A stretch of DNA of 11,003 bases from Clostridia bacterium. GTDB lineage: Bacteria; Bacillota; DSM-521; Neomoorellales; Neomoorellaceae. Below, piece after piece: positions 1-6,732 of the stretch. The DNA is taken from the NCBI GenBank assembly GCA_012727745.1, contig JAAYGJ010000215.1, positions 1-11,003 of the forward strand, given 5' to 3'. Every line of letters starts with the position of its first letter. Within the stretch, counting starts at the first letter, position 1. A program made the translations under genes and the position numbers. The notes beneath the pieces were generated by a model. The model worked only from the letters and a program-made list of their open reading frames with translations, was not told the DNA's origin and did not search any database.

Positions 1-134
1 CCGTCATCCAGCACAGACTTTGTTGTTGCTGGAGAAGTTATTACTTCAACTCCCAATCGATTAAAATATGCCTGCCAGAACGGGAAAAAACTGTAATAAA
101 ACAGTCCCCTAGGAAAACCAATACGTATTGTCAA
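1..134 (-). CDS. Acyl-CoA dehydratase activase-related protein (DUF2229/COG3580-like), N-terminal part
   Basis: Only the first 44 codons are present; the gene runs off the left edge. The start is a TTG at 134-132, preceded by a perfect AGGAGG (plus-strand cctcct 143-148) eight bases upstream, and no ATG or GTG lies nearby in frame. The peptide begins MTIRIGFPRGLFYYSFFPFW and continues through RLGVEVITSPATTKSVLDD. This is the opening of the DUF2229 family as I remember it (IGIPRALLYYxxYPLWxxFFxxLG, then SPxTxKxxLDxG). Members are related to the activators of 2-hydroxyacyl-CoA and benzoyl-CoA-type dehydratases/reductases and are often found beside BadF/HgdC-type ATPases. The family assignment is from memory and from a short fragment; the biochemical role of these homologues is poorly defined. 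The gene is divergent from the membrane-protein gene at 274. Confidence 0.72.
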   Translation of the reverse strand, partial: MTIRIGFPRGLFYYSFFPFWQAYFNRLGVEVITSPATTKSVLDD

Positions 135-180
135 GAATGTTTCCTCCTAAGCTCCTATTCTAAAATTCGACGTTGATTTT

Positions 181-215
181 AAAAAACCTGCCAGCGATTT
201 CTTGCAGTGGCAGGT
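181..215 (-). terminator. Hairpin with T6 tract upstream of the DUF2229 gene
   Basis: ACCTGCCA (186-193) pairs with TGGCAGGT (208-215), and a further GCGA/TTGC can pair inside. Read on the minus strand the stem is followed at once by TTTTTT (186-181) and then AAAA, the form of an intrinsic terminator. Read on the plus strand it is followed by the weaker ATTTTCTT. It lies about 50 bases upstream of the TTG start at 134. It could be a leader attenuator for that gene, or could stop minus-strand transcripts arriving from the gene at 633-1103. No second alternative pairing that would make a clear switch was found. Confidence 0.55.
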
Positions 216-273
216 ATTTTCTTATTAAGGTTGGAATAGGGTTTAACAATAAAAAGTTTCGGAGGTGGAAATT

Positions 274-621
274 ATGCAGGCAGTATTAACAGGGTTAATT
301 TATGCGTTACTGTCCGGCTTGGGACTAGCCGCCTTTTTAGGAGTGTTGCTGTACTTTTCTCCCCTATCACAGGGCTTATTACCCCTGCTGGCCAGCATTA
401 TAGTTGCTCTGGCTGTCTTTTGGGGCGGGCTGTGTGCTGCTCGTATAGCTACGAGGCAAGGACTCCTCCAGGGTTTAGGTGTGGGCTTACTTTTCTTTTT
501 GGTAGTGCTTGCAGTTAGTTGGAACAGGGGGCCGTTTGTCTTTCCTGCCGTCGCCAAATATATTGCTGTTTGCCTTTTAGCGGGCGCTATGGGCGGTGTT
601 GCCGGCATTGCCGGTCGCTAA
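274..621 (+). CDS. TIGR04086/DUF3792 family integral membrane protein
   Basis: This is a small, very hydrophobic protein of 115 residues with four predicted membrane segments: about residues 3-27 (VLTGLIYALLSGLGLAAFLG), 35-57 (GLLPLLASIIVALAVFWGG), 66-83 (GLGVGLLFFLVVLAV) and 93-113 (KYIAVCLLAGAMGGVAGIAG). Length, four-helix layout and Gly/Leu-rich composition match the TIGR04086 (DUF3792) family of Firmicutes, of unknown function; the assignment is from memory. An in-frame GTG at 265 is possible, but it lies inside the GGAGG ribosome-binding site (261-265). The ATG at 274, eight bases after it, is therefore the better start. It is the only convincing plus-strand gene, and its stop is 11 bases from the stop of the convergent gene at 633. 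Confidence 0.8.
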   Translation: MQAVLTGLIYALLSGLGLAAFLGVLLYFSPLSQGLLPLLASIIVALAVFWGGLCAARIATRQGLLQGLGVGLLFFLVVLAVSWNRGPFVFPAVAKYIAVCLLAGAMGGVAGIAGR

Positions 622-647
622 AGAGAGTTTTGTTAGACCGTTTCCTC
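612..647 (+). terminator. Weak hairpin spanning the two convergent stop codons
   Basis: CGGTC (612-616) and TAA (619-621) can pair with TTA (633-635) and GACCG (636-640), with GC bulged and an 11-base loop. The stem is followed on the plus strand by TTTCCTC. The inverted repeat contains both stop codons. The T tract is short and broken, so this is at best a weak terminator for the gene at 274-621; it has no T tract on the minus strand. Confidence 0.25.
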
Positions 648-1103
648 AATTGAATTTATCTTCCATTTGCCATGAAGATTAATAATTGTAATTGTTTGAG
701 GGATTGAAAAAGCGCCTTTAGTGGCTGATACCCATTCAGCAGTTCCTTTTACCCTGGCCTGACCTGATTGCAAGTCTAACTCCTGTTCGGTTATCAGGAA
801 AAAAGCAAATCTCAGTGACGGGTCTTCCTCCAGGCGCTCAAAGCACTGGAGAGCTCCTTGATTTTCCTTTAGTTGTGTTAAAAATTTCGGGGTTACCAGT
901 ACTGCAAGCTGGTCTGTTCTGCTTTCTTCCAGGGCTTGATAAAAATCATAGATTACTGCGAAGGGTGCTTGCTGTTGAGAGACACCGGCAAGCGCGGAAA
1001 CAACTGGTACCGGGTCAGCTTTGCGAGCACTGCAGGAAGTCCAGCCCCAGGTCAAGCTTATCCCCAGAATTATACCCAGACAAATATACTTTATCGCTTG
1101 CAT
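633..1103 (-). CDS. Small exported or membrane-anchored protein of unknown function
   Basis: The product has 156 residues. Residues 1-23 (MQAIKYICLGIILGISLTWG and on) form an uncleaved anchor or signal peptide: a Lys followed by a long hydrophobic stretch. Cys24 sits at its end in WTSC, but the residue at -3 is Trp, so it is not a standard lipobox. After a Pro/Ala/Gln-rich linker, residues about 46-156 (PFAVIYDFYQALEESRTDQL through GKWKINSIEE) have the helix-then-curved-sheet pattern and closing GKWKI strand seen in NTF2/SnoaL-like or DUF4878-like domains. That resemblance is inference. The ATG at 1103 follows GGGGGTGGGAGG with only three bases between GGAGG and ATG; the upstream GGGGGTG may be the working Shine-Dalgarno. 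It follows the spoVM-like gene and its terminator, so it probably has its own promoter or depends on read-through. Confidence 0.65.
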   Translation of the reverse strand: MQAIKYICLGIILGISLTWGWTSCSARKADPVPVVSALAGVSQQQAPFAVIYDFYQALEESRTDQLAVLVTPKFLTQLKENQGALQCFERLEEDPSLRFAFFLITEQELDLQSGQARVKGTAEWVSATKGAFSIPQTITIINLHGKWKINSIEETV

Positions 1104-1155
1104 TTACCTCCCACCCCCATGATAAATTGTAGTGGTGGGAGTTTGCTTTTATGCC

Positions 1156-1181
1156 AAAAAAAAGAGAGGAATTACCCTCTC
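1156..1181 (-). terminator. Rho-independent terminator directly after the spoVM-like gene
   Basis: Read on the minus strand, GAGAGG (81-76 of the 1100s) pairs with CCTCTC (69-64) around the loop GTAATT, followed by eight T residues (1163-1156). It is a textbook terminator. Its first stem base overlaps the TGA stop of the 23-codon gene at 1180-1251, and it would also end any dinG transcript running this far. Confidence 0.88.
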
Positions 1182-1251
1182 AGTCCTGACGCAGGATTCT
1201 TTTTAAAAATCGTTTCAAAAAGCTTGGCAAGGGTATAAAATAAACCCTCAT
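1180..1251 (-). CDS. spoVM: SpoVM-like stage V sporulation peptide (23 residues)
   Basis: This is a 23-codon gene below usual length cut-offs. It opens MRVYFIPLPSFLKRFLKRIL and ends RQD. Bacillus subtilis SpoVM (26 residues) opens MKFYTIKLPKFL and ends RKD. The two share M-basic-x-Y-x-I-x-LP-x-FL at the N-terminus, an amphipathic basic helix and a charged C-terminus. SpoVM binds the convex forespore membrane and anchors SpoIVA to start spore-coat assembly. The ATG at 1251 has a good ribosome-binding site (GAGGTG, minus strand, 1263-1258) six bases upstream. The TGA stop (1182-1180) runs straight into a strong terminator, which is what a real monocistronic small gene would show. It lies between dinG and a small exported protein. 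The homology is from memory, but the match of sequence, size, ribosome-binding site and terminator together is strong. Confidence 0.85.
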   Translation of the reverse strand: MRVYFIPLPSFLKRFLKRILRQD

Positions 1252-1284
1252 GCTGTTCACCTCGCCCTTGTTCTTTTTCTTAGA

Positions 1285-1297
1285 ATATAGTATTATA
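1285..1297 (-). promoter_or_regulatory. Possible promoter -10 region for the spoVM-like gene
   Basis: Minus strand 1297-1285 reads TATAATACTATAT, between the dinG stop and the spoVM-like ribosome-binding site. It contains a perfect TATAAT (1297-1292) and also AATACTAT (1294-1287), which resembles the sigma-E -10 element CATACAAT. No convincing -35 box for either sigma factor was found at the right distance. In B. subtilis spoVM is transcribed by sigma-E, so a sporulation promoter is expected here; the assignment remains tentative. Confidence 0.3.
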
Positions 1298-1318
1298 ACT
1301 GCCCGTAAAAAGTGCATT

Positions 1319-4105
1319 TTAGGGAGGGGGTGGCACATTAAACCAAGCAGGTAAGGCTGTAGTGATTTCTTCTGTTTCTAGCTCTAATTTTGTAACCGGG
1401 GGCAATGAGCGGAGAAAAAGGTGTCCGTAACGCCGGGATAGGAGGCGCTGATCCAGGACTACCAGTACACCTCTGTCAGTGGCACGGCGGATTAAACGGC
1501 CAAATCCCTGGCGAAAACGAATTATAGCAGCTGGCAGACTTAGAGCAGTAAAAGCGTTGCGGCCTGTTGTAGCGAGATGTTCCATACGGGCAGCAAGGGC
1601 GGGGAGACCGGGCGAAGGAAAAGGTAAACGGGGAATAACTACGCAGCGCAACATTTCTCCGGGCAGGTCAATTCCTTCCCAAAAAGTGCTGGCCCCCAGT
1701 AATAAAGCCCGGGGAGTCTGGCAAAATTCTTCCAGCAATTGATTGCGGTTACCGTCTATGCCCTGGCCCAGAATGTTAAAATCATTCAAATTGAGGGCAT
1801 TTAAATTATTATAGACTTCCCGTAAAAAACGATGTGAGGTACAAAGAACCAGAACCCGTCCCTCAACACTGGCTAAAATATTGGCCAATATCGGCGCTAT
1901 TATCTGTGCATAGGTGCTGTCATCTAGCTGGCCAGGGTTAGGTAAACCTTTAATTGCACAGACCAGGGACTGGGATTGATAATCAAAAGGGGAGGCAACC
2001 TGACAGGTTTCAACTTGCGTGGCAGATAAAATATTTAGTCCCACTTGCTCTAAATAAAAAGTAAAATCGTTATCCACAGTAAGAGTTGCTGAGGTAAGGA
2101 TAACGGCCTGCTTTTGAGCATAGAGAGATTTAGCCAGCAATGGTCCGGCATTGAGGGGGGCCAGACGTAATACCGGTTGCTGGTTGTGATTTTGTTCTAA
2201 CCAGCTGATACTTTCATCAGGTTCGGCTTCGAGTACCTGGCAAAAATCGTTAGTTAGCTGATAAAAAATGTTACTAAAATTAGCTACATCAGCCGCTATT
2301 TCTCCAGCATCGATAGTTACCAGCAAATCATGCAGGCGGTTTAAGTTACTGACGAGGAAGGTTAAACTTGTTTCCAATTCGCCAAAGGCTACCAGTACAT
2401 TGTCCCAGGCGGGGGTTTCTTTTAAACGGTCAGTAAAGCGGATTGTAAAACTACGTTGTCCTTCTTTGCTGTATTCCTTAAGATTGAACAGGCTATCCCA
2501 AAAAAGTTGCCAGTTTTGCTTGGCCCGGAGGACATTTTGTTCAATTTCCTGTAATAACCGGCCTATTTCATTGCTAATATTAGAATTAATCCCTGGAAGC
2601 AACTGCCACAAACGGCCTAGTAAGCTAAAATTATTATCTTTTTGCCCTAGACGGCGCCAATATAGGTTGCCTGCTGACATGCTGACACTTAAACCTAAGT
2701 GTTCGGTAGCTGCTTCTTCGAGGTGATGAGCTTCATCAATGATTAAATAAGGATAGGAAGGTAGCACCTGGTTATCTAATTTAATGTCACTAAGCAAAAG
2801 GGAGTGGTTGAGGATAATAATGTCAGCATCTTCAGCTTCCTGGCGGGCGAGGTTGACAAAACAATAGTTGCTAAAAGGGCAGGCAGTTCCAATACAGGTT
2901 TCCTTATGGGCGGCAAGTGCTATTTTATAGTCCTCTTCTTCCGGAGTTAATTTTAACTCATTCCAATCACCGCTGGTGCTCAGTTTTAACCAGCGTAATA
3001 TTCGGAGCAAGAAAATGCGCTCACTGTCACTGGCGGCAGGATTGTTGAGAGCATCTCTTAGCTTGCGCCGGCAGAGATAGTTACTGCGGCCTTTGACCAA
3101 CGTTGCTTTAAAAGGGAATGGCAAAAGCTCCTGGAGCTGAGGTACTTCCTTTTTTATAAGCTGTTCTTGTAAACTGATAGTATGGGTGGCGATAGCTACC
3201 CTTTTTTTCTGGTGGCAGGCCCAGTAAATGGCTGGCAAGAGGTAGGCCAATGATTTACCCGTACCGGTACCTGCTTCAACTGCCAGGTATTTGTTATTAA
3301 GCAAGGCCTCGGCAACAGCTTTAAGCACGGTTATTTGCTGGCTACGATATTCATAGCCCGGGAATATATTTGCCAGCCGCCCACACGGTTGCAAAAGAGC
3401 CGCCATTTCTTCCAGGGAAAAGTCGGGGCGGTTGGCCGAGTCAGCGCGATTGCCTTCCAGGTTTATGGCAAAAAGACCGGTAGCAGCTATTTCTGTTGGC
3501 GAATCGGGTATGGTATCGGCCTGGAGTGCAGCCATAAACCAGGTCTGCAAAGAAGGAGGAGCTACAGTTAACATTTTTTTTAAAAGTGTCTTATCCAGAC
3601 TCATAGTTGCCTGCCAGAGAATTTTAAATAACTCAACAGTAGCTAAAACGTCTTCGCGAGCGCGGTGGTGTTGGTAGACGTTAATTTTCAGGGCCTGGCT
3701 TAAATATTCTAAGCGGTGGGATGGTAAGCAAGGAAAGATTATGCGGCTAAGGTCCAAGGTGTCCAGCAGGTTTTGGTTTTGCCAGTAATTGGACCTTAGG
3801 GCATGATTTATAAAGGCAAGATCAAATTTGCCATTATGGGCAACTAAAATAGCATCTTTGCTAAAATCTTGGAAGGCCGGTAGCACTTCGTCCAAATACG
3901 GCGCTTGGCTGACCATTGCCTCATTAATGCCGGTAAGCTTCTGGATATTTGCTGGTATGGGCTTGCCGGGATTAACTAAGGTATTAAACTCCTTAATAAT
4001 GTTGCCGTCCTGCAAACGGACGGCAGCTATTTCAATAATTTTGTCCTGGGTTGGATTAAGTCCGGTTGTCTCCAAATCCAGAACAACATAAGTATGGGAG
4101 AGCAT
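1319..4105 (-). CDS. dinG: DinG-family ATP-dependent helicase with N-terminal DnaQ-type 3'-5' exonuclease domain
   Basis: The product has 928 residues and two parts. Residues about 5-165 are a DEDDh exonuclease: VVLDLETTG (Asp10, Glu12), LVAHNGKFD (Asp95) and HHRAREDVLA (His147, Asp152). The rest is an XPD/DinG superfamily 2 helicase: Walker A EAGTGTGKS (about 277-285), four candidate Fe-S cysteines (about 345, 404, 409, 415, in NYLCRRK and CIGTACPFSNYC), DEAH (about 457-460), VILTSATL, FWEGIDLPGE and the arginine-rich motif VI RQGFGRLIRR. Exonuclease fusion is the Firmicute form, acting in DNA repair and structure unwinding. A GTG at 4111 is in frame but only four bases from the GGAGG (4120-4116); the ATG at 4105, ten bases away, is preferred. 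The start is 27 bases after the biotin-carrier stop, so it probably shares that transcript. All motifs are intact. Confidence 0.93.
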   Translation of the reverse strand: MLSHTYVVLDLETTGLNPTQDKIIEIAAVRLQDGNIIKEFNTLVNPGKPIPANIQKLTGINEAMVSQAPYLDEVLPAFQDFSKDAILVAHNGKFDLAFINHALRSNYWQNQNLLDTLDLSRIIFPCLPSHRLEYLSQALKINVYQHHRAREDVLATVELFKILWQATMSLDKTLLKKMLTVAPPSLQTWFMAALQADTIPDSPTEIAATGLFAINLEGNRADSANRPDFSLEEMAALLQPCGRLANIFPGYEYRSQQITVLKAVAEALLNNKYLAVEAGTGTGKSLAYLLPAIYWACHQKKRVAIATHTISLQEQLIKKEVPQLQELLPFPFKATLVKGRSNYLCRRKLRDALNNPAASDSERIFLLRILRWLKLSTSGDWNELKLTPEEEDYKIALAAHKETCIGTACPFSNYCFVNLARQEAEDADIIILNHSLLLSDIKLDNQVLPSYPYLIIDEAHHLEEAATEHLGLSVSMSAGNLYWRRLGQKDNNFSLLGRLWQLLPGINSNISNEIGRLLQEIEQNVLRAKQNWQLFWDSLFNLKEYSKEGQRSFTIRFTDRLKETPAWDNVLVAFGELETSLTFLVSNLNRLHDLLVTIDAGEIAADVANFSNIFYQLTNDFCQVLEAEPDESISWLEQNHNQQPVLRLAPLNAGPLLAKSLYAQKQAVILTSATLTVDNDFTFYLEQVGLNILSATQVETCQVASPFDYQSQSLVCAIKGLPNPGQLDDSTYAQIIAPILANILASVEGRVLVLCTSHRFLREVYNNLNALNLNDFNILGQGIDGNRNQLLEEFCQTPRALLLGASTFWEGIDLPGEMLRCVVIPRLPFPSPGLPALAARMEHLATTGRNAFTALSLPAAIIRFRQGFGRLIRRATDRGVLVVLDQRLLSRRYGHLFLRSLPPVTKLELETEEITTALPAWFNVPPPP

Positions 4106-4132
4106 ATACACATTTCCTCCAGCAAAAGGGTT

Positions 4133-4510
4133 TTAACCTATGACAAGCAGGGGCTGCCCGCTTGTTACATTACTACCGGCATGTACCAGGACTTCTTTTA
4201 CAGTACCATGTACAGGAGCAGTAATTTCATTTTCCATCTTCATGGCTTCAATAATAACCATAACTTCGCCAACAGTCAACCTCTGTCCCGTTTTAACTTT
4301 AACTTCAATCACTTTGCCGGGTAGGGGCGCCCTTACTGTATAGTTATGCGGGGATGTTGCAGCCTTGTGGTGAGGAATCTGTACTGGAGGTGTGTTTGTT
4401 TGAGAATAGTTTATTTCTACCGGCTGCAGGTAGGCAGCCGGGCTTTTCTTTTCTTCAACTTCAACAATATAAGTGTCACCATTGACTGTAACCTGAAAAT
4501 GGCGTTTCAA
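4133..4510 (-). CDS. Biotin carboxyl carrier protein / biotin-lipoyl attachment subunit of an acyl-CoA carboxylase-decarboxylase
   Basis: The product has 125 residues. The N-terminus (MKRHFQVTVNGDTYIVEVEE) is the usual opening of decarboxylase-type biotin carriers. A Pro/Ala/Gln-rich flexible linker (about 23-56) follows, then a complete biotinyl domain (about 57-125) with the attachment motif EAMKMENEI, so Lys91 is the biotinylated residue. It carries CO2 on biotin between the partners of the multi-subunit enzyme whose carboxyltransferase is encoded at 4955-6508. A GTG at 4522 is in frame but lies inside the AAGGAGGTG ribosome-binding site and cannot use it. The TTG at 4510 overlaps the previous stop as TTGA and restores the expected N-terminus, so translation is probably coupled to the small gene upstream. 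dinG follows 27 bases later. Confidence 0.88.
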   Translation of the reverse strand: MKRHFQVTVNGDTYIVEVEEKKSPAAYLQPVEINYSQTNTPPVQIPHHKAATSPHNYTVRAPLPGKVIEVKVKTGQRLTVGEVMVIIEAMKMENEITAPVHGTVKEVLVHAGSNVTSGQPLLVIG

Positions 4511-4734
4511 ACGGCCACACACCTCCTTCCCAGTACTTGTGAAGCAGATATTAATTCCTGGCGTCCTGCAAGCAACCAGCGCCGCGAAACATTATTGTCT
4601 GCGGGGCGGATAGAGGTAATATGCCAGGAGCCGGTTTGCAAGTCTATACAGGCAGCTATTGCAGCAGTTATAGCTGTAACAATTTTCGGGTCTTTTGTTT
4701 CTCTAACCGAAACTTGAAGTATATTTGCCGGCAT
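4507..4734 (-). CDS. Small conserved-looking protein of the carboxylase operon, function unknown
   Basis: The product has 75 residues and is soluble. The ATG at 4734 lies nine bases after GGGAGGAG; an upstream in-frame TTG (4770) has no ribosome-binding site. The sequence has an N-terminal strand (NILQVSVRET), a helix (PKIVTAITAAIAACI), a strand (SWHITSIRPAD) and then RRWLLAGRQELISA. It has no membrane helix, so it is not an OadG/MmdD-type gamma or delta subunit. The helix-then-W-then-RP-then-RxW pattern recalls the small epsilon subunits of actinobacterial acyl-CoA carboxylases, and similar WxLAGRxE proteins occur beside carboxyltransferase genes in Clostridia; both are inference from memory. 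Its stop codon overlaps the start of the biotin carrier (TTGA), so it is cotranscribed and very likely an accessory subunit or assembly factor. Confidence 0.6.
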   Translation of the reverse strand: MPANILQVSVRETKDPKIVTAITAAIAACIDLQTGSWHITSIRPADNNVSRRWLLAGRQELISASQVLGRRCVAV

Positions 4735-4954
4735 AGTAGCCCACTCCTCCCAATTAACACTTTTTATCAAGCAATCCTACTCACCAAGGAACTATTATTT
4801 TCATCACAAAGCACTCTTTGCGTTGAGTAACTCTTTAATTAAAAAATAGCCCTTCCGAAGTTAAGGTTCTGGTAAAAGTTTATTCTTACGGTTAATTTGT
4901 CCCCATGCCGTTCAGGGGTTTGACTCCTTGGCAGCAAAATAAGTTATTCTGGCT
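4735..4954 (-). other. 220-base gap inside the carboxylase gene cluster, with a weak hairpin
   Basis: No ORF with a ribosome-binding site was found between the carboxyltransferase stop and the small gene. On the minus strand, CCTT (4866-4863) and AAGG (4854-4851) around AACTTCGG, followed by GCTA and TTTTTT (4846-4841), could be a weak terminator or processing hairpin. A CCCC/GGGG pair with a ten-base loop lies about 50 bases upstream of it. No convincing promoter for the downstream genes was found. Confidence 0.35.
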
Positions 4955-6508
4955 TTAGACCGGGAAATTGCCGTGTTTTTTACCGGGACGGGTTTCCCTT
5001 TTGTTTACTAGTCTTTGCAAAAGCCGGGTTAATTCCCGCCGGGTTTGACCTGGATCAATAATTGCATCGACTATTCCCAGGCCGGCAGCTATGTAGGGAT
5101 TGGCAAATTTTTGACGGTAAGCAGCAATTTTTTCCTGGCGGGTTTGAACAGGATCTTCAGCTTGCTTTATTTCCTCACGAAAGATAATATTGGCGGCCCC
5201 TTCCGGACCCATTACCGCTATTTCTGCCGTTGGCCAAGCAGCAACATAATCAGCGCCCAGGGAGCGAGAGCACATGGCTAGATAAGCTCCCCCGTAAGCT
5301 TTGCGCAGAATAAGGGTCATTTTAGGTACAGTGGCTTCAGAATAGGCATATAATAGCTTGGCACCATGGCGTATAATGCCGCCATGCTCTTGTTCTATTC
5401 CTGGTAAATAACCGGGCGTATCTACCAGGGTAAGCAAAGGGATATTGAAGGCGTCACAAAAGCGGACAAAGCGGGCAGCTTTGTCGGCAGCATTAATATC
5501 GAGACAACCGGCCAGGTAATGGGGCTGGTTGGCAATAATGCCCGTAACAAAACCATTAAGGCGCGCCAGGCCGATAACTATATTGGGAGCAAATTGGGCC
5601 TGGATTTCCAGGAAAAGGCCGTTGTCAACTAGCCCATGAATAACTTCTTTAACATCATAGGCTTTATTGGGATCTACCGGTACAAGGTTAAGTAAGTTGG
5701 GACATAACCGCTCCGGGGGATCATTGCTGGATAAATACGGCGGGTCTTCAAGGTTATTTGCCGGCAGGTAACCCATCAGGGTGCGAATTAAATAAAGGCA
5801 ATCTTCTTCCGTATGACAGTGGAAATGGGCCACCCCGCTTTTGCTGGAATGGGTGGAAGCTCCGCCCAGTTCTTCCGGATTTACCTCTTCACCGGTAACT
5901 GCTTTTATCACCTGTGGCCCGGTAATAAACATTTGCGAAGTGCGATCAACCATGAATATAAAGTCCATAAGCCCGGGTGAATAGACAGCTCCACCGGCAC
6001 ATGGCCCCATAATGGCAGCAATTTGAGGTATTACCCCTGAAGCATGGGTATTGCGGCGGAATATTTCCCCGTATCCGTTTAAAGCGGCTACACCTTCCTG
6101 AATGCGGGCACCGCCAGAATCGTTTAAACCTATAACCGGCACACCTGTTTTTAAGGCCAAGTCAATTATTTTGCAAATTTTAGCTGCATGCATTTCTCCC
6201 AAGGAGCCACCCAGAACGGTAAAATCCTGGGCATAGACGTATACCTGTTGGCCGTTGATAGTACCTGAGCCGGTAACAACCCCTTCACCAGGGGCGTCTA
6301 CAGCCTGCATGCCAAAGTCAACTGCCCGGTGGCGTACAAACTGATCCAGCTCAAGGAAACTACCTGGGTCTAATAATAGATTTAAACGCTCTCGAGCTGT
6401 TAATTTCCCGGCAGCGTGTTGTTTCTTAATACGTTCCTCGCCACCACCGGATATAATTTTGGCCCGTCGAGCTTCAAGGTCGGCTAGCCTGACCTTAATT
6501 TCTTCCAT
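4955..6508 (-). CDS. mmdA: Methylmalonyl-CoA decarboxylase alpha-type carboxyltransferase (acyl-CoA carboxylase beta subunit family)
   Basis: The product has 517 residues, the usual family length. It moves the carboxyl group between biotin and an acyl-CoA, probably (S)-methylmalonyl-CoA/propionyl-CoA. The N-terminal crotonase-like half shows NDSGGARIQEG (about 129-139), an oxyanion loop MGPCAGGAVYSPGL (about 167-180), the conserved ITGPQVIKAVTGE and LGGASTHSSKSGVAHF. The C-terminal half shows LVDTPGYLPGIEQEHGGII (about 361-379), AYGGAYLAMCSR (about 404-415) and AWPTAEIAVMGPEGAANIIF. The residue after GGAY, which I recall as tuning acyl-CoA choice, is Leu here, like anaerobe decarboxylases rather than the Asp of propionyl-CoA carboxylases. 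The ATG at 6508 is nine bases after GGAGGG. No biotin carboxylase or membrane beta subunit (MmdB/OadB) is in the window, so decarboxylase, transcarboxylase and carboxylase roles cannot be told apart. Confidence 0.9.
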   Translation of the reverse strand: MEEIKVRLADLEARRAKIISGGGEERIKKQHAAGKLTARERLNLLLDPGSFLELDQFVRHRAVDFGMQAVDAPGEGVVTGSGTINGQQVYVYAQDFTVLGGSLGEMHAAKICKIIDLALKTGVPVIGLNDSGGARIQEGVAALNGYGEIFRRNTHASGVIPQIAAIMGPCAGGAVYSPGLMDFIFMVDRTSQMFITGPQVIKAVTGEEVNPEELGGASTHSSKSGVAHFHCHTEEDCLYLIRTLMGYLPANNLEDPPYLSSNDPPERLCPNLLNLVPVDPNKAYDVKEVIHGLVDNGLFLEIQAQFAPNIVIGLARLNGFVTGIIANQPHYLAGCLDINAADKAARFVRFCDAFNIPLLTLVDTPGYLPGIEQEHGGIIRHGAKLLYAYSEATVPKMTLILRKAYGGAYLAMCSRSLGADYVAAWPTAEIAVMGPEGAANIIFREEIKQAEDPVQTRQEKIAAYRQKFANPYIAAGLGIVDAIIDPGQTRRELTRLLQRLVNKRETRPGKKHGNFPV

Positions 6509-6523
6509 TGTTGGAAGCCCTCC

Positions 6524-6572
6524 TTATATTACCTACCTCATTATATTACCAGGTAATAAGGGCAGCTTGCAA
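6524..6572 (-). promoter_or_regulatory. Candidate promoter and operator of the carboxyltransferase gene
   Basis: The plus-strand ten-mer ttatattacc occurs twice, at 6524-6533 and 6541-6550, exactly 17 bases apart. The second copy is part of a perfect palindrome ATTACC-a-GGTAAT (6545-6557). On the minus strand TTGCAA (6572-6567) and TAATAT (6548-6543) make a mediocre -35/-10 pair with an 18-base spacer, which the palindrome would overlap. A repressor or activator site for the carboxylase operon is a reasonable inference. Which protein binds is unknown. Confidence 0.35.
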
Positions 6573-6613
6573 CTATAAACATTCTTATCCTGCCTAATTT
6601 TTTTCCGTTTTAT

Positions 6614-6641
6614 GAAATAAAGCTGGCTCAGTCTAGCCAGC
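6614..6641 (-). terminator. Terminator after the quinate-dehydrogenase-like gene
   Basis: On the minus strand a perfect seven-base stem GCTGGCT (6641-6635)/AGCCAGC (6628-6622) with a six-base loop is followed by TTTATTTC. It lies about 90 bases after the stop at 6733 and separates that gene from the carboxyltransferase promoter region. The T tract is interrupted, so efficiency may be moderate. Confidence 0.6.
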
Positions 6642-6732
6642 ATAAGGTTTTGGCGCAAGTATACAGAACTATTAATAAAAAACCATTTTCTTAGTATTAT
6701 CAATATCTGTTGGATGGAAGACGATCTCCTTA

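Noticed and set aside
300..608. 102-codon minus-strand frame opposite the membrane-protein gene
   Set aside because: Shadow of the DUF3792 gene: Pro/Lys/Thr-rich with no family resemblance, while the plus-strand frame has a good ribosome-binding site and membrane segments.
1182..1205. Plus-strand terminator-like hairpin (AGTCCTG/CAGGATT followed by CTTTTT)
   Set aside because: It lies wholly inside the coding sequence of the spoVM-like gene, where the Lys- and Leu-coding AT-rich run supplies the T tract. No plus-strand gene ends near it, so it is probably fortuitous.
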